A stretch of DNA of 34,073 bases, taken from the IMG/VR virus record IMGVR_UViG_3300044846_003660, positions 1 to 34,073 of that record; one strand, written 5' to 3'. The notes beneath the pieces are model-generated. The model saw nothing but the letters and a program-made list of their open reading frames with translations, was not told the origin of the DNA and made no database searches. Below are positions 1 through 7,900 of the stretch, in pieces; position 1 is the stretch's first letter; each line of letters opens with the position of its first letter. The position numbers were made by a program, and so were the translations under genes. The DNA comes from a virus.

Positions 1-205
1 TACATCTACAGCTAATGATGTTAGTCAGGTGGAAGCAGGAGAATGGCTATGTCATGTATGCAATTATTTGACAAAAGACCATCCCCTAGAAAACATAAAT
101 CATGCTTATTATATTGAGAAGGCAGAAAGAATAATCAGGAAAATTGAAACAAAAGGAAAGAAGACAAAAATTAACATTAACCCCAACCAAATTTCGTTAT
201 GGTAA
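1..205 (+). CDS. 3' end of an unrecognised protein (partial, 67 residues visible)
   Basis: Reading from base 2, an open frame runs to a TAA at 203-205, so this is the tail of a gene that starts outside the window. The visible part is mostly helical and Lys-rich near its end. It finishes in NPNQISLW, and the last five residues (QISLW) resemble the bacterial sliding-clamp-binding pentapeptide QL(S/D)LF. The stop overlaps the ATG of the next gene at 199, a tight overlap typical of this operon. I do not recognise the family. A replication or repair role is only suggested by the C-terminal motif and by the replication genes downstream. Confidence 0.7.
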   Translation, partial: TSTANDVSQVEAGEWLCHVCNYLTKDHPLENINHAYYIEKAERIIRKIETKGKKTKININPNQISLW

Positions 206-699
206 CTATTAAGAAAGGTACACACAGCTCATTTAAACTTCCTTCTCTTGTAATAGGACAGAATAGGATTACCTACAAGGTGAGGTTTACACCTAGTTGT
301 AGGTATGAAATAGGACTTGCTGATCAGCTAGACATCAATAAACTATTTGGTATAGGCTATTTCCCTCATCATCATAAGAACAGTATGAGATTTGGATGGA
401 GATATCTTCCTCACATGGATGCTATTGAAATCATGGCTTATTACTATGCAGATGGACAAAGGATGTATGAGCATGTAGCATTCTTGAAAATTGATGGGAA
501 TTACACTCTCATTATGTATATTCTTCCAGATGGTCATTTGTTGACAGTATTGGATGATGACAATAAATATGTTGCAGGAGATGTTCTTATTAATCGTCTA
601 AAGGGAAGAAACTTTGGTTATCTTTTATGTCCTTATTTTGGAGGTAATCAAACAGCACCACATAATGTTCAGATTGAAATGAAAAAGGTGAAAGAATGA
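199..699 (+). CDS. Hypothetical phage protein, 166 aa
   Basis: The frame starts at an ATG overlapping the end of the preceding gene, and its own end overlaps the next start (ATGA at 696-699). This chain of overlaps supports co-translation. The protein is rich in aromatic residues and predicted beta strands. It has a HHHK stretch near residue 57 and a Gly/Asn-rich end before a basic C terminus. There is no signal peptide or membrane segment, and I recognise no family or catalytic motif. It is likely an accessory gene of the early operon. Confidence 0.75.
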   Translation: MVTIKKGTHSSFKLPSLVIGQNRITYKVRFTPSCRYEIGLADQLDINKLFGIGYFPHHHKNSMRFGWRYLPHMDAIEIMAYYYADGQRMYEHVAFLKIDGNYTLIMYILPDGHLLTVLDDDNKYVAGDVLINRLKGRNFGYLLCPYFGGNQTAPHNVQIEMKKVKE

Positions 700-1037
700 A
701 ATACCCAAAGCCTACAAGAGAAAACATAGCTATGCACTTGGTAGAAGTGCAGATGGAGATGATTGGGAAGACATTTGAAGATGCAGAAACTAACCAAAAT
801 TGGTTTCATGACTACACAATGACATCTGAGCAGTTTTTGGAATTCAGGAATAAGGCTATTCCTCTTATTAAGAAAGTGTACAGATGTAACAAAGCCACAG
901 CATCAAAGAATTTTGATTGGTGGAATCTCAATTGGGGGCTTAGAATATTTCCTGTTCCTGAAGACGTAGTAACAATGAGAAACATTTTAACAGCATCAAG
1001 AAATGGGACAAGGAAAGACCCCACAGCAGATGAATGA
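696..1037 (+). CDS. Hypothetical phage protein, 113 aa
   Basis: The ATG at 696 overlaps the preceding stop by four bases (ATGA). The protein is mainly helical, with a Trp-rich middle (DWWNLNWG near residue 74) and a charged tail. It resembles the many small accessory proteins of phage early operons, but I do not recognise it. Its end overlaps a possible 28-residue membrane peptide starting at 1030. Confidence 0.7.
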   Translation: MKYPKPTRENIAMHLVEVQMEMIGKTFEDAETNQNWFHDYTMTSEQFLEFRNKAIPLIKKVYRCNKATASKNFDWWNLNWGLRIFPVPEDVVTMRNILTASRNGTRKDPTADE

Positions 1038-1116
1038 TAGTGAGAACATTATTCTGTTTGCAATACTTATGATCGTAAGTTGTTTTTTAGCATTTCTTAT
1101 TTATACAATCATTTAA
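1030..1116 (+). CDS. Possible 28-aa single-pass membrane peptide
   Basis: An ATG at 1030 opens a 28-codon frame ending at TAA 1114-1116. After a short polar start (MNDSEN) it is one continuous hydrophobic segment of about 20 residues (Ile, Leu, Phe, Ala, Cys), as in a single transmembrane helix. It overlaps the previous gene by 8 bases and ends 2 bases before the ATG at 1119, which fits the local operon style. Small phage membrane peptides of this size occur, but the frame is short and I recognise no homologue. Confidence 0.45.
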   Translation: MNDSENIILFAILMIVSCFLAFLIYTII

Positions 1117-1118
1117 AC

Positions 1119-1664
1119 ATGGGAGCTACAGATTTTAGACTGACATCAAGAGGTGTCTCTGTTAGAGAAGCGTTTCAAGATGCTGTAGAAGCAGCAGAGT
1201 TTGAAAATGGACATGACAGTTACAATGGAACCATCTCCACTACAGAGTATTATGGAGATTTGACAGACAAGTTTAAGAAGAGTGGGAAATCTATTAACTC
1301 ATTTATTGATGAGTTTTTAGAAAGTTGTTCTAAACATCATTGCTACAGTATTTGTATTGAAAGTCCTGAAATAGACAAAGGGAAGATAAAGTCAAAAGTG
1401 GAGCACATTGTTTCACCGGGGACAAAGAAATGGATATTGAAATACGTGGTTCATTGTCTCAGGGAAGATAAAGTGGTGGGGTCATTTCTCACCAAAGGAT
1501 GTGCTGTTGAGAAAGCAAGAAAGTTTACAGAGGAGACAAGACTTCCTACATCTATTGAGATGACAAAAGTGTTGGAAAAGGGAAACACCACTGTTGCAAG
1601 GGTGTCATATAAGGGAAAAGATAAACTAGGTAAGTGGATGTTCTTTGGTATGGCAAGTATTTAA
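1119..1664 (+). CDS. Hypothetical phage protein, 181 aa
   Basis: I place the start at the ATG at 1119 (MGATDFRLTS). The frame could be extended upstream to a TTG at 1080, but that would run across the membrane peptide, and the ATG lies 2 bases after its stop. The protein looks alpha/beta, with a helical N-terminal half (REAFQDAVEAAEFENG) and a Lys-rich C-terminal half. No motif is recognised. It belongs to the early operon. Confidence 0.7.
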   Translation: MGATDFRLTSRGVSVREAFQDAVEAAEFENGHDSYNGTISTTEYYGDLTDKFKKSGKSINSFIDEFLESCSKHHCYSICIESPEIDKGKIKSKVEHIVSPGTKKWILKYVVHCLREDKVVGSFLTKGCAVEKARKFTEETRLPTSIEMTKVLEKGNTTVARVSYKGKDKLGKWMFFGMASI

Positions 1665-1674
1665 ACAATAATAT

Positions 1675-1875
1675 ATGAATCTAGTACAGGCAGTAGAGTA
1701 CATGCAGAAAAGTGAAAATGTTGCAGACTGGAATGCAAGAAGATCCTTTGTTTTCAGTAGATTTGCAGGTGATGTCAAAGAGCTTATTCTTGCTGTTGAC
1801 AGCCCTGATGAAGAAGGTAAAGGTCTCATTGTCAAGACATTAGGGAAAGATGAGGAATATATAACACAAGTATAA
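1675..1875 (+). CDS. Hypothetical small protein, 66 aa
   Basis: This short helical, acidic protein starts at ATG 1675 ten bases after the previous stop. Its stop overlaps the next start by one base (TAATG at 1875). It has no recognisable domain. It sits immediately upstream of the probable helicase-loader-like gene and is probably translated with it. Confidence 0.65.
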   Translation: MNLVQAVEYMQKSENVADWNARRSFVFSRFAGDVKELILAVDSPDEEGKGLIVKTLGKDEEYITQV

Positions 1876-2483
1876 TGAATATTACAAGTGAACAATTTAA
1901 AGTGTTGATTTCCAAGGGTTATTCTTTGGATGTACTCTTTATATTGAAGATGATAGACGAAGGACAAGACATAAGTTCTCTAACAGAAAACAAAAAGATT
2001 GAGCTTCTTTATCACACACTTGTTCGCAAAGGTTTAATCACAGAAGATAACAAGGTTACATTGGAAGGGAGGTCTTTATTGGGCTTCCTTTCCAACTCTG
2101 AAGTTGTTATTCAAAAGAGGAAGCCTGTTGCAGATGATGGATTTACTAAATGGTGGTCCACATATCCGGGCACTGATACTTTCACTCATAAGGGTAGGAC
2201 ATTTTCTGGAACTAGAGGGTTGAGAGTGAAGAAAGATGATTGTAAACTCCTTCTCACTAAGATAGTGGGAGAGGGAGAATATACAATTGATGAATTGATA
2301 AAGGCTCTTGAGATTGAGGTGACACAGAAGAAAGACAATTCTGTAAAGACAAGCACTAATAAGCTGACATATATGCAGAATAGTTTGACATACCTCAATC
2401 AAAGAACATTTGAACCATTCATTGAACTTGCAAGAAAAGCAATCCCTATTGAAGAATCTGTAATTGGAGGAACTGATATATGA
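1875..2483 (+). CDS. Probable replication accessory or helicase-loader-like protein, 202 aa
   Basis: Residues 1-75 look like a winged-helix region. From about residue 88 the protein has FTKWWSTYPGTDTF, then a Gly/Arg-rich turn, a conserved-looking LRVKKDDCKLLL segment and helical repeats with YMQNSLTYL. This W-x-YP architecture followed by an Arg/Lys-Asp-Cys helix is like the C-terminal region of some phage replisome-organiser or helicase-loader proteins. The stop overlaps the start of the DnaB-like helicase by four bases, a genomic position typical of loaders. The function is inferred from layout and weak similarity; no catalytic motif is present. Confidence 0.5.
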   Translation: MNITSEQFKVLISKGYSLDVLFILKMIDEGQDISSLTENKKIELLYHTLVRKGLITEDNKVTLEGRSLLGFLSNSEVVIQKRKPVADDGFTKWWSTYPGTDTFTHKGRTFSGTRGLRVKKDDCKLLLTKIVGEGEYTIDELIKALEIEVTQKKDNSVKTSTNKLTYMQNSLTYLNQRTFEPFIELARKAIPIEESVIGGTDI

Positions 2484-3544
2484 CAGAATTTGATCTTCTC
2501 AAGAAGGAAGTTGACAACGGTATACAAGGAAGGAACAGCGGTATTCCTATGGGATTTCGTAGGTTGAACAAGTATATTGGTATAAGGAAACGTATATATA
2601 CAGTGATATTCGGTGCTACAGGTAGTGGTAAGTCTGCATTTTGTCATTCTGCTTACATTCTTCATCCTTTTGATTGGTGGTATGCCAACAAGAACACTAG
2701 TAATGTAAAGCTCAAGTTTATTCTTTTCTCTATGGAGAGGAGTAAGGTGTACACATTAGCCAAGTGGACCAGTAGGAAGATATTCCTAGACCAAGGAGTG
2801 AATATTCCTATTGCTAAACTGCTAGGTTGGTGGGATACAAAGCTTACAAAGGATGAGCATGATTTGTTTCTGATGTACGAAAACTACATCAATGAACTAA
2901 CGGCTATTTGTGATATCATAGAAGGTGCTCAAAACCCTACAGGTATATACAAATATGTTAGAAAGTATGCAGAAGCCAATGGTACAATAGAGAATATTAA
3001 CGAGTATGACAAGATTTATCATCCTCGTCATCCAAATGAAATCGTAATACCTATTGTAGATCATTTTGGTCTCATCAAGATGGAGAAGGGTATGACCAAG
3101 AAAGAAGCCATTGACAAGACTAGCGAGTATTTTCAATGGATGAGAGACTTCTTAGGATATACACCAATAGGTGTGAGTCAGATTAATAGAGACCTTAGCA
3201 ATCCCATCTATCAAAAGATGGATGCCTTTGAGCCAAATCTAGATCAAATTAAGGAAAGTGGTAGACCAGCAGAAGATTCTGATGTTGTTATTTCTCTTTT
3301 CCAACCTTCTAGGTATAAGACTAATGATGCTAGTTACAACAATGTAAGTAAGTTTATTAGTCCTGAAGGTGCTGATTGTTTTAGAAGCATCAAGATACTT
3401 AAGAACACCTATGGAGAATCTGATTTGAGGATAGGTATGGGTTTTCATGGTTCTACAGGTACATTTGCAGAACTTCCAAAGCCTAAAGACATGGACTCAT
3501 TTGATTATGAAACCCTGTTTACAGGACAATTCTTCTTACCATGA
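2480..3544 (+). CDS. DnaB-like replicative DNA helicase
   Basis: This is an ATP-driven, ring-type helicase that would unwind DNA ahead of the phage replisome. Walker A is GATGSGKS at residues 45-52. ILFSMERSKV near residue 81 matches the DnaB/RadA segment with the catalytic Glu. Walker B is PIVDHFG, with Asp194. GVSQINRDL near residue 231 is the DnaB sensor Gln motif. At 354 aa it has the RecA-like C-terminal domain but lacks the N-terminal primase-interaction domain of bacterial DnaB (about 470 aa), as is common in phages. It overlaps both neighbours by ATGA junctions, between the putative loader and an SF2 helicase. I leave the gene symbol blank because phage naming varies. Confidence 0.9.
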   Translation: MTEFDLLKKEVDNGIQGRNSGIPMGFRRLNKYIGIRKRIYTVIFGATGSGKSAFCHSAYILHPFDWWYANKNTSNVKLKFILFSMERSKVYTLAKWTSRKIFLDQGVNIPIAKLLGWWDTKLTKDEHDLFLMYENYINELTAICDIIEGAQNPTGIYKYVRKYAEANGTIENINEYDKIYHPRHPNEIVIPIVDHFGLIKMEKGMTKKEAIDKTSEYFQWMRDFLGYTPIGVSQINRDLSNPIYQKMDAFEPNLDQIKESGRPAEDSDVVISLFQPSRYKTNDASYNNVSKFISPEGADCFRSIKILKNTYGESDLRIGMGFHGSTGTFAELPKPKDMDSFDYETLFTGQFFLP

Positions 3545-4623
3545 CACTAAGAGACAAAAGACAGAAAGAGTTTGCTGATGTATGGATGAAGACAAAGTTT
3601 GGCATTCTCAATCTCTGTCCTAGGTTTGGAAAAATCAGGACAAGCATAAACATCTTCAATAACTTTCCTCCTCATTCCACAATTCTTATTGCCTACCCAG
3701 ATGGAAAGATTAAGGAGTCTTGGCTAGCAGATTTTGAAACATTAGGATATAACAATCCTAATGTGTCATTCACCACACATCTATCACTTAAAAAGCATGT
3801 TGATCACATATTTGACATTGTTGTGATAGATGAGATACATCTGTTGAGTGAAGCTCAATTAGAGGTGTGTAGTGAGTTGTTTGAACACAATTTTAATGTA
3901 TTAGGGCTGACAGGAACAATGACATCCTATACAGAGAATGACATCTATCAAGCAACACTACTTACAGTGGTGGCTGAATACCCTATTGAGAAAGCAATTG
4001 AAGAAGGTGTCATTGTTGATTATGAAATAACAGTGTGCACTATTCCATTAGACAACAAGAAGGTGTTAGACTTCAAGGGTAAGAAGAGAACAGAGAAAAA
4101 GCAATTTGATGCTGTCTCTTGGGCAATTGATAAGATGGAGAGAGAAAGCAGGAATACAATGTTCATGCGCCTTGGAAGAATGAGGCTTATTCAGAAGAGC
4201 TACGCTAAGGTTGAGGCTACAAAGAAGCTTCTGAATAAATATGCTGATGAAAGGGTGTTAGTGTTTTGTGGGGTGACAGAGGTGGCTGATAGTCTTGGAT
4301 GTCCTTCCTATCACAGCAAAAGCACTGAGAAGCAAATGTTTGCAGACTTTGCAGAAGGAAAAGGGAAACACATGGCAGTTGTCAAGATTGGCAACACAGG
4401 TGTGACATATAAGCCTCTGAATAAGGTGATTATTAATTATTTCGACAGTAATGGAGAAAACATGGCCCAGAAGATATTTCGATGTATGGCTATGGAATAT
4501 AATAATCTCAATAAGAAAGCAGAGGTGATAATTGTTAGTAGCAATGAGCCTGTTGAGCTTAAATGGCTTAAAAGAGCTCTTGAATTTTTTGACAAAACCA
4601 AAATAAAATTCGTATCTTTATGA
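3541..4623 (+). CDS. SF2 DNA helicase (UvsW-like/DEAH-type)
   Basis: This 360-aa superfamily 2 helicase or translocase probably acts on branched or recombining DNA at the phage fork. Motif I is PRFGKIRT (residues 27-34), a variant of the usual GxGKT in which the small residue after GK is Ile. Motif II is DEIH (97-100), motif III-like is GLTGTMT (122-128), and motif VI-like is QKIFRCMAMEY near the C terminus. It starts at the ATGA junction with the helicase gene. The promoter of the next gene is embedded in its last 35 bases. Confidence 0.85.
   Translation: MTLRDKRQKEFADVWMKTKFGILNLCPRFGKIRTSINIFNNFPPHSTILIAYPDGKIKESWLADFETLGYNNPNVSFTTHLSLKKHVDHIFDIVVIDEIHLLSEAQLEVCSELFEHNFNVLGLTGTMTSYTENDIYQATLLTVVAEYPIEKAIEEGVIVDYEITVCTIPLDNKKVLDFKGKKRTEKKQFDAVSWAIDKMERESRNTMFMRLGRMRLIQKSYAKVEATKKLLNKYADERVLVFCGVTEVADSLGCPSYHSKSTEKQMFADFAEGKGKHMAVVKIGNTGVTYKPLNKVIINYFDSNGENMAQKIFRCMAMEYNNLNKKAEVIIVSSNEPVELKWLKRALEFFDKTKIKFVSL
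4588..4620 (+). promoter_or_regulatory. Bacteroidota-type promoter for the ATPase gene at 4640
   Basis: TTTG (4588-4591), 21 bases, then TATCTTTA (4613-4620) match the Bacteroidota housekeeping sigma consensus TTTG / TAnnTTTG with one mismatch and normal spacing. It lies inside the end of the SF2 helicase gene and would start transcripts about 16 bases before the ATG at 4640. Confidence 0.6.
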
Positions 4624-4639
4624 GCTAAACACAGAAAAC

Positions 4640-5311
4640 ATGAGTTCAAAGTTAATCGGAATTGTAGGACAAACAGGAACAGGGAAATCTACATCAATCA
4701 AGTCATTGGATTCTAAGGAAACGTACATCATCAATGTTGCTAAGAAGGAACTTCCCTTCAAAGGATCAGAAAGGTTGTATAACGCAGAAAACAAGAATTA
4801 CAAGGAAGTAGATGACATCAATGAAATCACACGTTTATTGCTGACACTTTCTGAAAAAGCCTCACACATCAAGAACATCATTATTGAGGACAGTAATTAC
4901 ATGATGTCCTTTAGGATGGCTGATAAGGCTACAGAAATAGGGTTTACAAAATTCACCATCCTTATGAAAGACATGGTGGATTTGTTTAAGACAGCAAGGA
5001 AACTTAGAGATGACATTAAAGTGTTTTATTTCACACATCCTGAAACCATTGAAGATGGTGGAGAGATAGTGGGATATAAAATGAAGACTTCGGGAAAAGC
5101 ATTAGATAATCAGATTACACTTGAGGGACTTTTCACCATTTGTCTCTATACACATGTAGAAGAGAACAAAGATGGAACTAATGGCTATTTCTTTGTAACC
5201 AACAGGTTCAAGAAATATCCTGCAAAAAGTCCTGCTGGAATGTTTAGTGATATAAAAATTGCTAACGATCTGAGTATTGTATGTAAAAATGTAGATGAGT
5301 ATTATTCTTAA
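4640..5311 (+). CDS. RecA-fold/AAA ATPase (Sak4-like)
   Basis: This 223-aa P-loop ATPase has GQTGTGKST near residues 10-18 as Walker A. Walker B is IIIEDSNYM near residue 80. A hydrophobic strand ending in FYFTHPE resembles the sensor strand of single-strand-annealing Sak4-type and AAA_24 ATPases found next to phage replication genes. It probably promotes recombination or annealing with the nearby ssDNA-binding protein. A GIY-YIG homing nuclease separates it from that gene, and without the insertion the two would be adjacent. The exact family is inferred; the ATPase call is firm. Confidence 0.75.
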   Translation: MSSKLIGIVGQTGTGKSTSIKSLDSKETYIINVAKKELPFKGSERLYNAENKNYKEVDDINEITRLLLTLSEKASHIKNIIIEDSNYMMSFRMADKATEIGFTKFTILMKDMVDLFKTARKLRDDIKVFYFTHPETIEDGGEIVGYKMKTSGKALDNQITLEGLFTICLYTHVEENKDGTNGYFFVTNRFKKYPAKSPAGMFSDIKIANDLSIVCKNVDEYYS

Positions 5312-5323
5312 AAAAGTTGGTCT

Positions 5324-5363
5324 AATATTTGTAAATTCAAATATTTTATTTACTTTTAGTAAA
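5324..5363 (+). repeat. Two adjacent hairpins ending at the homing nuclease start codon
   Basis: AATATTTG (5324-5331) and CAAATATT (5338-5345) form an 8-bp stem with a 6-base loop. TTTACT (5349-5354) and AGTAAA (5358-5363) form a 6-bp stem that ends on the A of the ATG at 5363. The left arm of the first stem is also a 7/8 match to a TAnnTTTG -7 box. The stems are AT-only or nearly so and therefore weak. They may act in termination or in control of the nuclease. Confidence 0.4.
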
Positions 5364-5953
5364 TGAAGACAACTTTTATATATTCTTTATCAGATCCTGA
5401 TACTTTTGAAATTAGATATATTGGAAAAGCTAATAATCTAAAATATAGATTGTGGGCACATCTAAATGAAGCAAAAAGTGATAAGAAAAATCTGCACAAA
5501 TGTAATTGGATAAACTCTTTATTAATAAAAGGAAAAAAACCAATTATTGAAATTGTTGAAGAAGTTTCTATTACTGATTGGCAATTTTACGAAAGATATT
5601 GGATATTGCAATTCTCTGCTTGGGGATTTAATTTAATAAATAAAACCAAAGGAGGAGAATGTGGTATAATATCAGAAAATTGTAGAAAAGCATTATCTCT
5701 TTCTAAAAAAAGAGGTCATGTTAAAGGAACATTTAAACATTCAGAAGAAACAAAAGCTCTTATTAGAGCAAAGCGATCTCTTCAAGTTATTACAGAAGAG
5801 CAAAAAATAAAAGTTTCCCAAAAAATGTTAGGTGTTAAAAAATCAGATTCTCATAAAAACAATATATCTAAATCAAGAAAAGGTATAAGATTTACTGAAG
5901 AACATATAAAAAAAATTGTAGAAAGTAGAATTAATAACAAGTTAAAAAATTAA
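5363..5953 (+). CDS. GIY-YIG homing endonuclease with NUMOD3-type tail
   Basis: The N terminus shows the nuclease core: FIYSLSDPD then IRYIGKA (a GIY-YIG variant), LKYRLWAH with the catalytic Arg, and WQFYERYWI with the metal-binding Glu. The C-terminal half has repeated HSEETKALIRAKR-like, SDSHKNNISKSRKG-like and TEEHIKKIVESR-like units, the NUMOD3 DNA-binding module. Such free-standing nucleases cut alleles lacking them and spread by repair. The gene is clearly more AT-rich than its neighbours. It was inserted between the ATPase and ssDNA-binding genes and ends 4 bases before the next ATG. Confidence 0.88.
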   Translation: MKTTFIYSLSDPDTFEIRYIGKANNLKYRLWAHLNEAKSDKKNLHKCNWINSLLIKGKKPIIEIVEEVSITDWQFYERYWILQFSAWGFNLINKTKGGECGIISENCRKALSLSKKRGHVKGTFKHSEETKALIRAKRSLQVITEEQKIKVSQKMLGVKKSDSHKNNISKSRKGIRFTEEHIKKIVESRINNKLKN

Positions 5954-5957
5954 AATT

Positions 5958-6830
5958 ATGTCAACTATTGGAGGTAAAAAAAGAGAAAATTCAGGAAATG
6001 TTGATCAATTTGTAAAACGTGTAGGTTTATTTGAAGCAAGCGTGATTGCCATCAATCCTAACATGGAAGAGTATGCAGAGGTGTTGGGTATGGAACTCAA
6101 AGAAGGCAGTAAAGCCACTGAGTATCTTGGTACATCTAATGATGGTAATACATCTCTTCGTGTAGACATTTGGCTTCAGGAGATCAAGAGTGGTGATAAG
6201 TTTAAGGTGAACTTCTTTCTTGAGAACAAACTCAAGACTAACAAGGATGGCACTAAGGCTCAATATATTAACAATGTAGGCACTACATCTTGGGCATCTG
6301 ATGAGAATACTCTTCCTGAATGGTTTAAAGGAAGGGAATATCGTCAAGCTTATGTAGGAGAAGAGGAGATGTATGGCTTCCTTCGCACATGGTTGGGCAA
6401 TCTTGACTACAGAGATGCAGATACAGTGCTTGAGCTTGATTGGAAAACCCTGATGAAGGGTAATGTAAAAGACATTAAGAGTCAGATTGATGGTGAATAT
6501 TGCACAAATGTTGTAGCTCTTGCCACCATTAAGACTGTTGAGAAGGATGGAGAAGTGAAGGAGTATCAAGGCGTGTATAACAAAGGATTTCTTCCTGCCT
6601 ATGCTCTCAAGCAATTCCGTCTTGTCAACTATGCTGATGGTAAAGTGCTTGATAGTCTGAGGACTAAAAAGAATAAGGATTTGAAAACCCATGAGCGTTT
6701 TGTAGTTCAGGTGACCGGAGAATATGGATGCCGTGATTTCTATGTTCTGAAGGACATCTGTGAGTATAACGCTGATGATAATGTCGTGGCTTCGGATGCT
6801 GTCATCACCACTGATGGTGACGACTATTAA
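5958..6830 (+). CDS. Putative ssDNA-binding protein (gp32-like role)
   Basis: This is a 290-aa, soluble, beta-rich protein. It has a basic, flexible N terminus (MSTIGGKKRENSG) and an acidic C-terminal tail rich in Asp (ending TTDGDDY), a hallmark of single-strand DNA-binding proteins that recruit partners through the tail. It sits between the recombination ATPase and the primase, where phage SSBs are usual, and is followed by a strong terminator. It also has less AT-rich codons than nearby genes, consistent with high expression. I see no diagnostic OB-fold motif, so the call rests on layout and tail chemistry. Confidence 0.5.
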   Translation: MSTIGGKKRENSGNVDQFVKRVGLFEASVIAINPNMEEYAEVLGMELKEGSKATEYLGTSNDGNTSLRVDIWLQEIKSGDKFKVNFFLENKLKTNKDGTKAQYINNVGTTSWASDENTLPEWFKGREYRQAYVGEEEMYGFLRTWLGNLDYRDADTVLELDWKTLMKGNVKDIKSQIDGEYCTNVVALATIKTVEKDGEVKEYQGVYNKGFLPAYALKQFRLVNYADGKVLDSLRTKKNKDLKTHERFVVQVTGEYGCRDFYVLKDICEYNADDNVVASDAVITTDGDDY

Positions 6831-6851
6831 TGACCCTCTACTCTGTCAAAC

Positions 6852-6887
6852 AAATCCCCATTGTTGAAACATACAGTGGGGATTTTT
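6852..6887 (+). terminator. Rho-independent terminator after the SSB-like gene
   Basis: AAATCCCCA (6852-6860) pairs with TGGGGATTT (6877-6885). Four more pairs, including a T-G wobble, extend the stem inward, and a T run follows (6883-6887). It lies between the SSB-like stop and the primase ATG at 6905, which argues against the earlier in-frame ATG at 6830 as the primase start. Confidence 0.8.
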
Positions 6888-6890
6888 CTT

Positions 6891-6898
6891 TACATTTG
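6891..6898 (+). promoter_or_regulatory. -7 promoter box of the primase gene
   Basis: TACATTTG is an exact TAnnTTTG match directly after the terminator. No convincing TTTG is seen 19-21 bases upstream, because that space is the hairpin. By consensus geometry, transcription would start at about 6902, three bases before the ATG at 6905, implying a nearly leaderless mRNA. Confidence 0.5.
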
Positions 6899-6904
6899 TT
6901 TATT

Positions 6905-7900
6905 ATGATAAAGGGTAGTTTGAAAGTGAAACTCACTAAGGAAGCTATTCTTAGTAGAATTAGTGAATACGACATCTTTAGGTATTATATGCCTACAAGA
7001 GATTGGAAGATTAATAGTGTAACTTTCTCCCCTTTCAGAGATGAATCCCATCCTTCTTTCCTCATAGGCAATAGACATGGCTTTATGTCGTTTATTGACT
7101 TTGCTGATACATCCAAGAGAGGTGATTGCTTTTGGTTTGTGAAGATGTTGTTTCATCTTTCTACATTGGATGATGTTCTCAAGAAGATAGATGGGGATTT
7201 TGGATTGGGTATATCAGGAGGAGAGAAGAAAGACTATCAACGGATAGTGGGAGAATATAAACAACCTGAGGCAGTGAAGAGGTATTCTCTTATTCAGGTG
7301 GTTACACGAAAGTTTACTAATAGTGAACTTGAATACTGGAACAGTTATCACCAATCTCTTGATGACTTGAGAGCAAACAACATTTATGCTGTAAAGCATG
7401 TCTATCTTAACAGGCAGAAGTTTCCTCTTCCTGAGAAGGAGATGGTGTTTGGTTATTTGTATGATGGAGGACATTGGAAAATCTATCGTCCATTTGGAGA
7501 TAGGAAGAACAAGTGGGTTCCTAATAATGTACCTATTACATCTATGGATGGGAAAGAGAACATAAATGGTTGTAATGTAGCCATCATCACTAAATCGAAG
7601 AAGGACTATATGGTGTTGAAAAAGATTTATGAGAATGTGTGTGCTGTTCAAAATGAAGGCATTGCATGTTTCTCACAAGAGAATGTTCAACATCTTAAAG
7701 ACAATTCACAAAAGCAAATATTGGCTTTTGATAGTGATGTAGCAGGTGTTACAAACAGTCAGCAGATTACAAAGATTTTTGATTTCTCTTATGTCAATGT
7801 ACCTAGAAAGTATTTGGAAGAATACATCAAAGATTGGAGTGATTGGGCAAAGGTTTATGGAATGAAACATGTAGAAGATTATCTAAACCAGAAATTATGA
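6905..7900 (+). CDS. DnaG-like DNA primase
   Basis: This 331-aa enzyme would make RNA primers for the helicase-led replisome. The N-terminal part has FSPFRDESHPSFLI and a GFMSFIDFAD...GDCFWFVKM segment, the CHC2-like primase fold without zinc cysteines that is common in phages. The Toprim region keeps the DxD acidic pair in ILAFDSDVAG. At the usual EG site it has IITKSKKD, so the first catalytic Glu is replaced by Lys. I chose ATG 6905 because the upstream terminator and promoter lie before it. The end overlaps the next gene (ATGA at 7897). Confidence 0.8.
   Translation: MIKGSLKVKLTKEAILSRISEYDIFRYYMPTRDWKINSVTFSPFRDESHPSFLIGNRHGFMSFIDFADTSKRGDCFWFVKMLFHLSTLDDVLKKIDGDFGLGISGGEKKDYQRIVGEYKQPEAVKRYSLIQVVTRKFTNSELEYWNSYHQSLDDLRANNIYAVKHVYLNRQKFPLPEKEMVFGYLYDGGHWKIYRPFGDRKNKWVPNNVPITSMDGKENINGCNVAIITKSKKDYMVLKKIYENVCAVQNEGIACFSQENVQHLKDNSQKQILAFDSDVAGVTNSQQITKIFDFSYVNVPRKYLEEYIKDWSDWAKVYGMKHVEDYLNQKL

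Noticed and set aside
6027-6692. A 221-codon minus-strand open frame across the SSB-like gene
   Set aside because: It is a shadow of the plus-strand gene. The plus-strand gene has an acidic C-terminal tail, sits in an operon and is followed by a terminator, while the minus frame has no plausible composition or neighbours.
6830-6904. Upstream start for the primase at 6830 (ATGA overlap)
   Set aside because: The extension would be encoded by the terminator and promoter sequences. The ATG at 6905 begins the recognisable protein.
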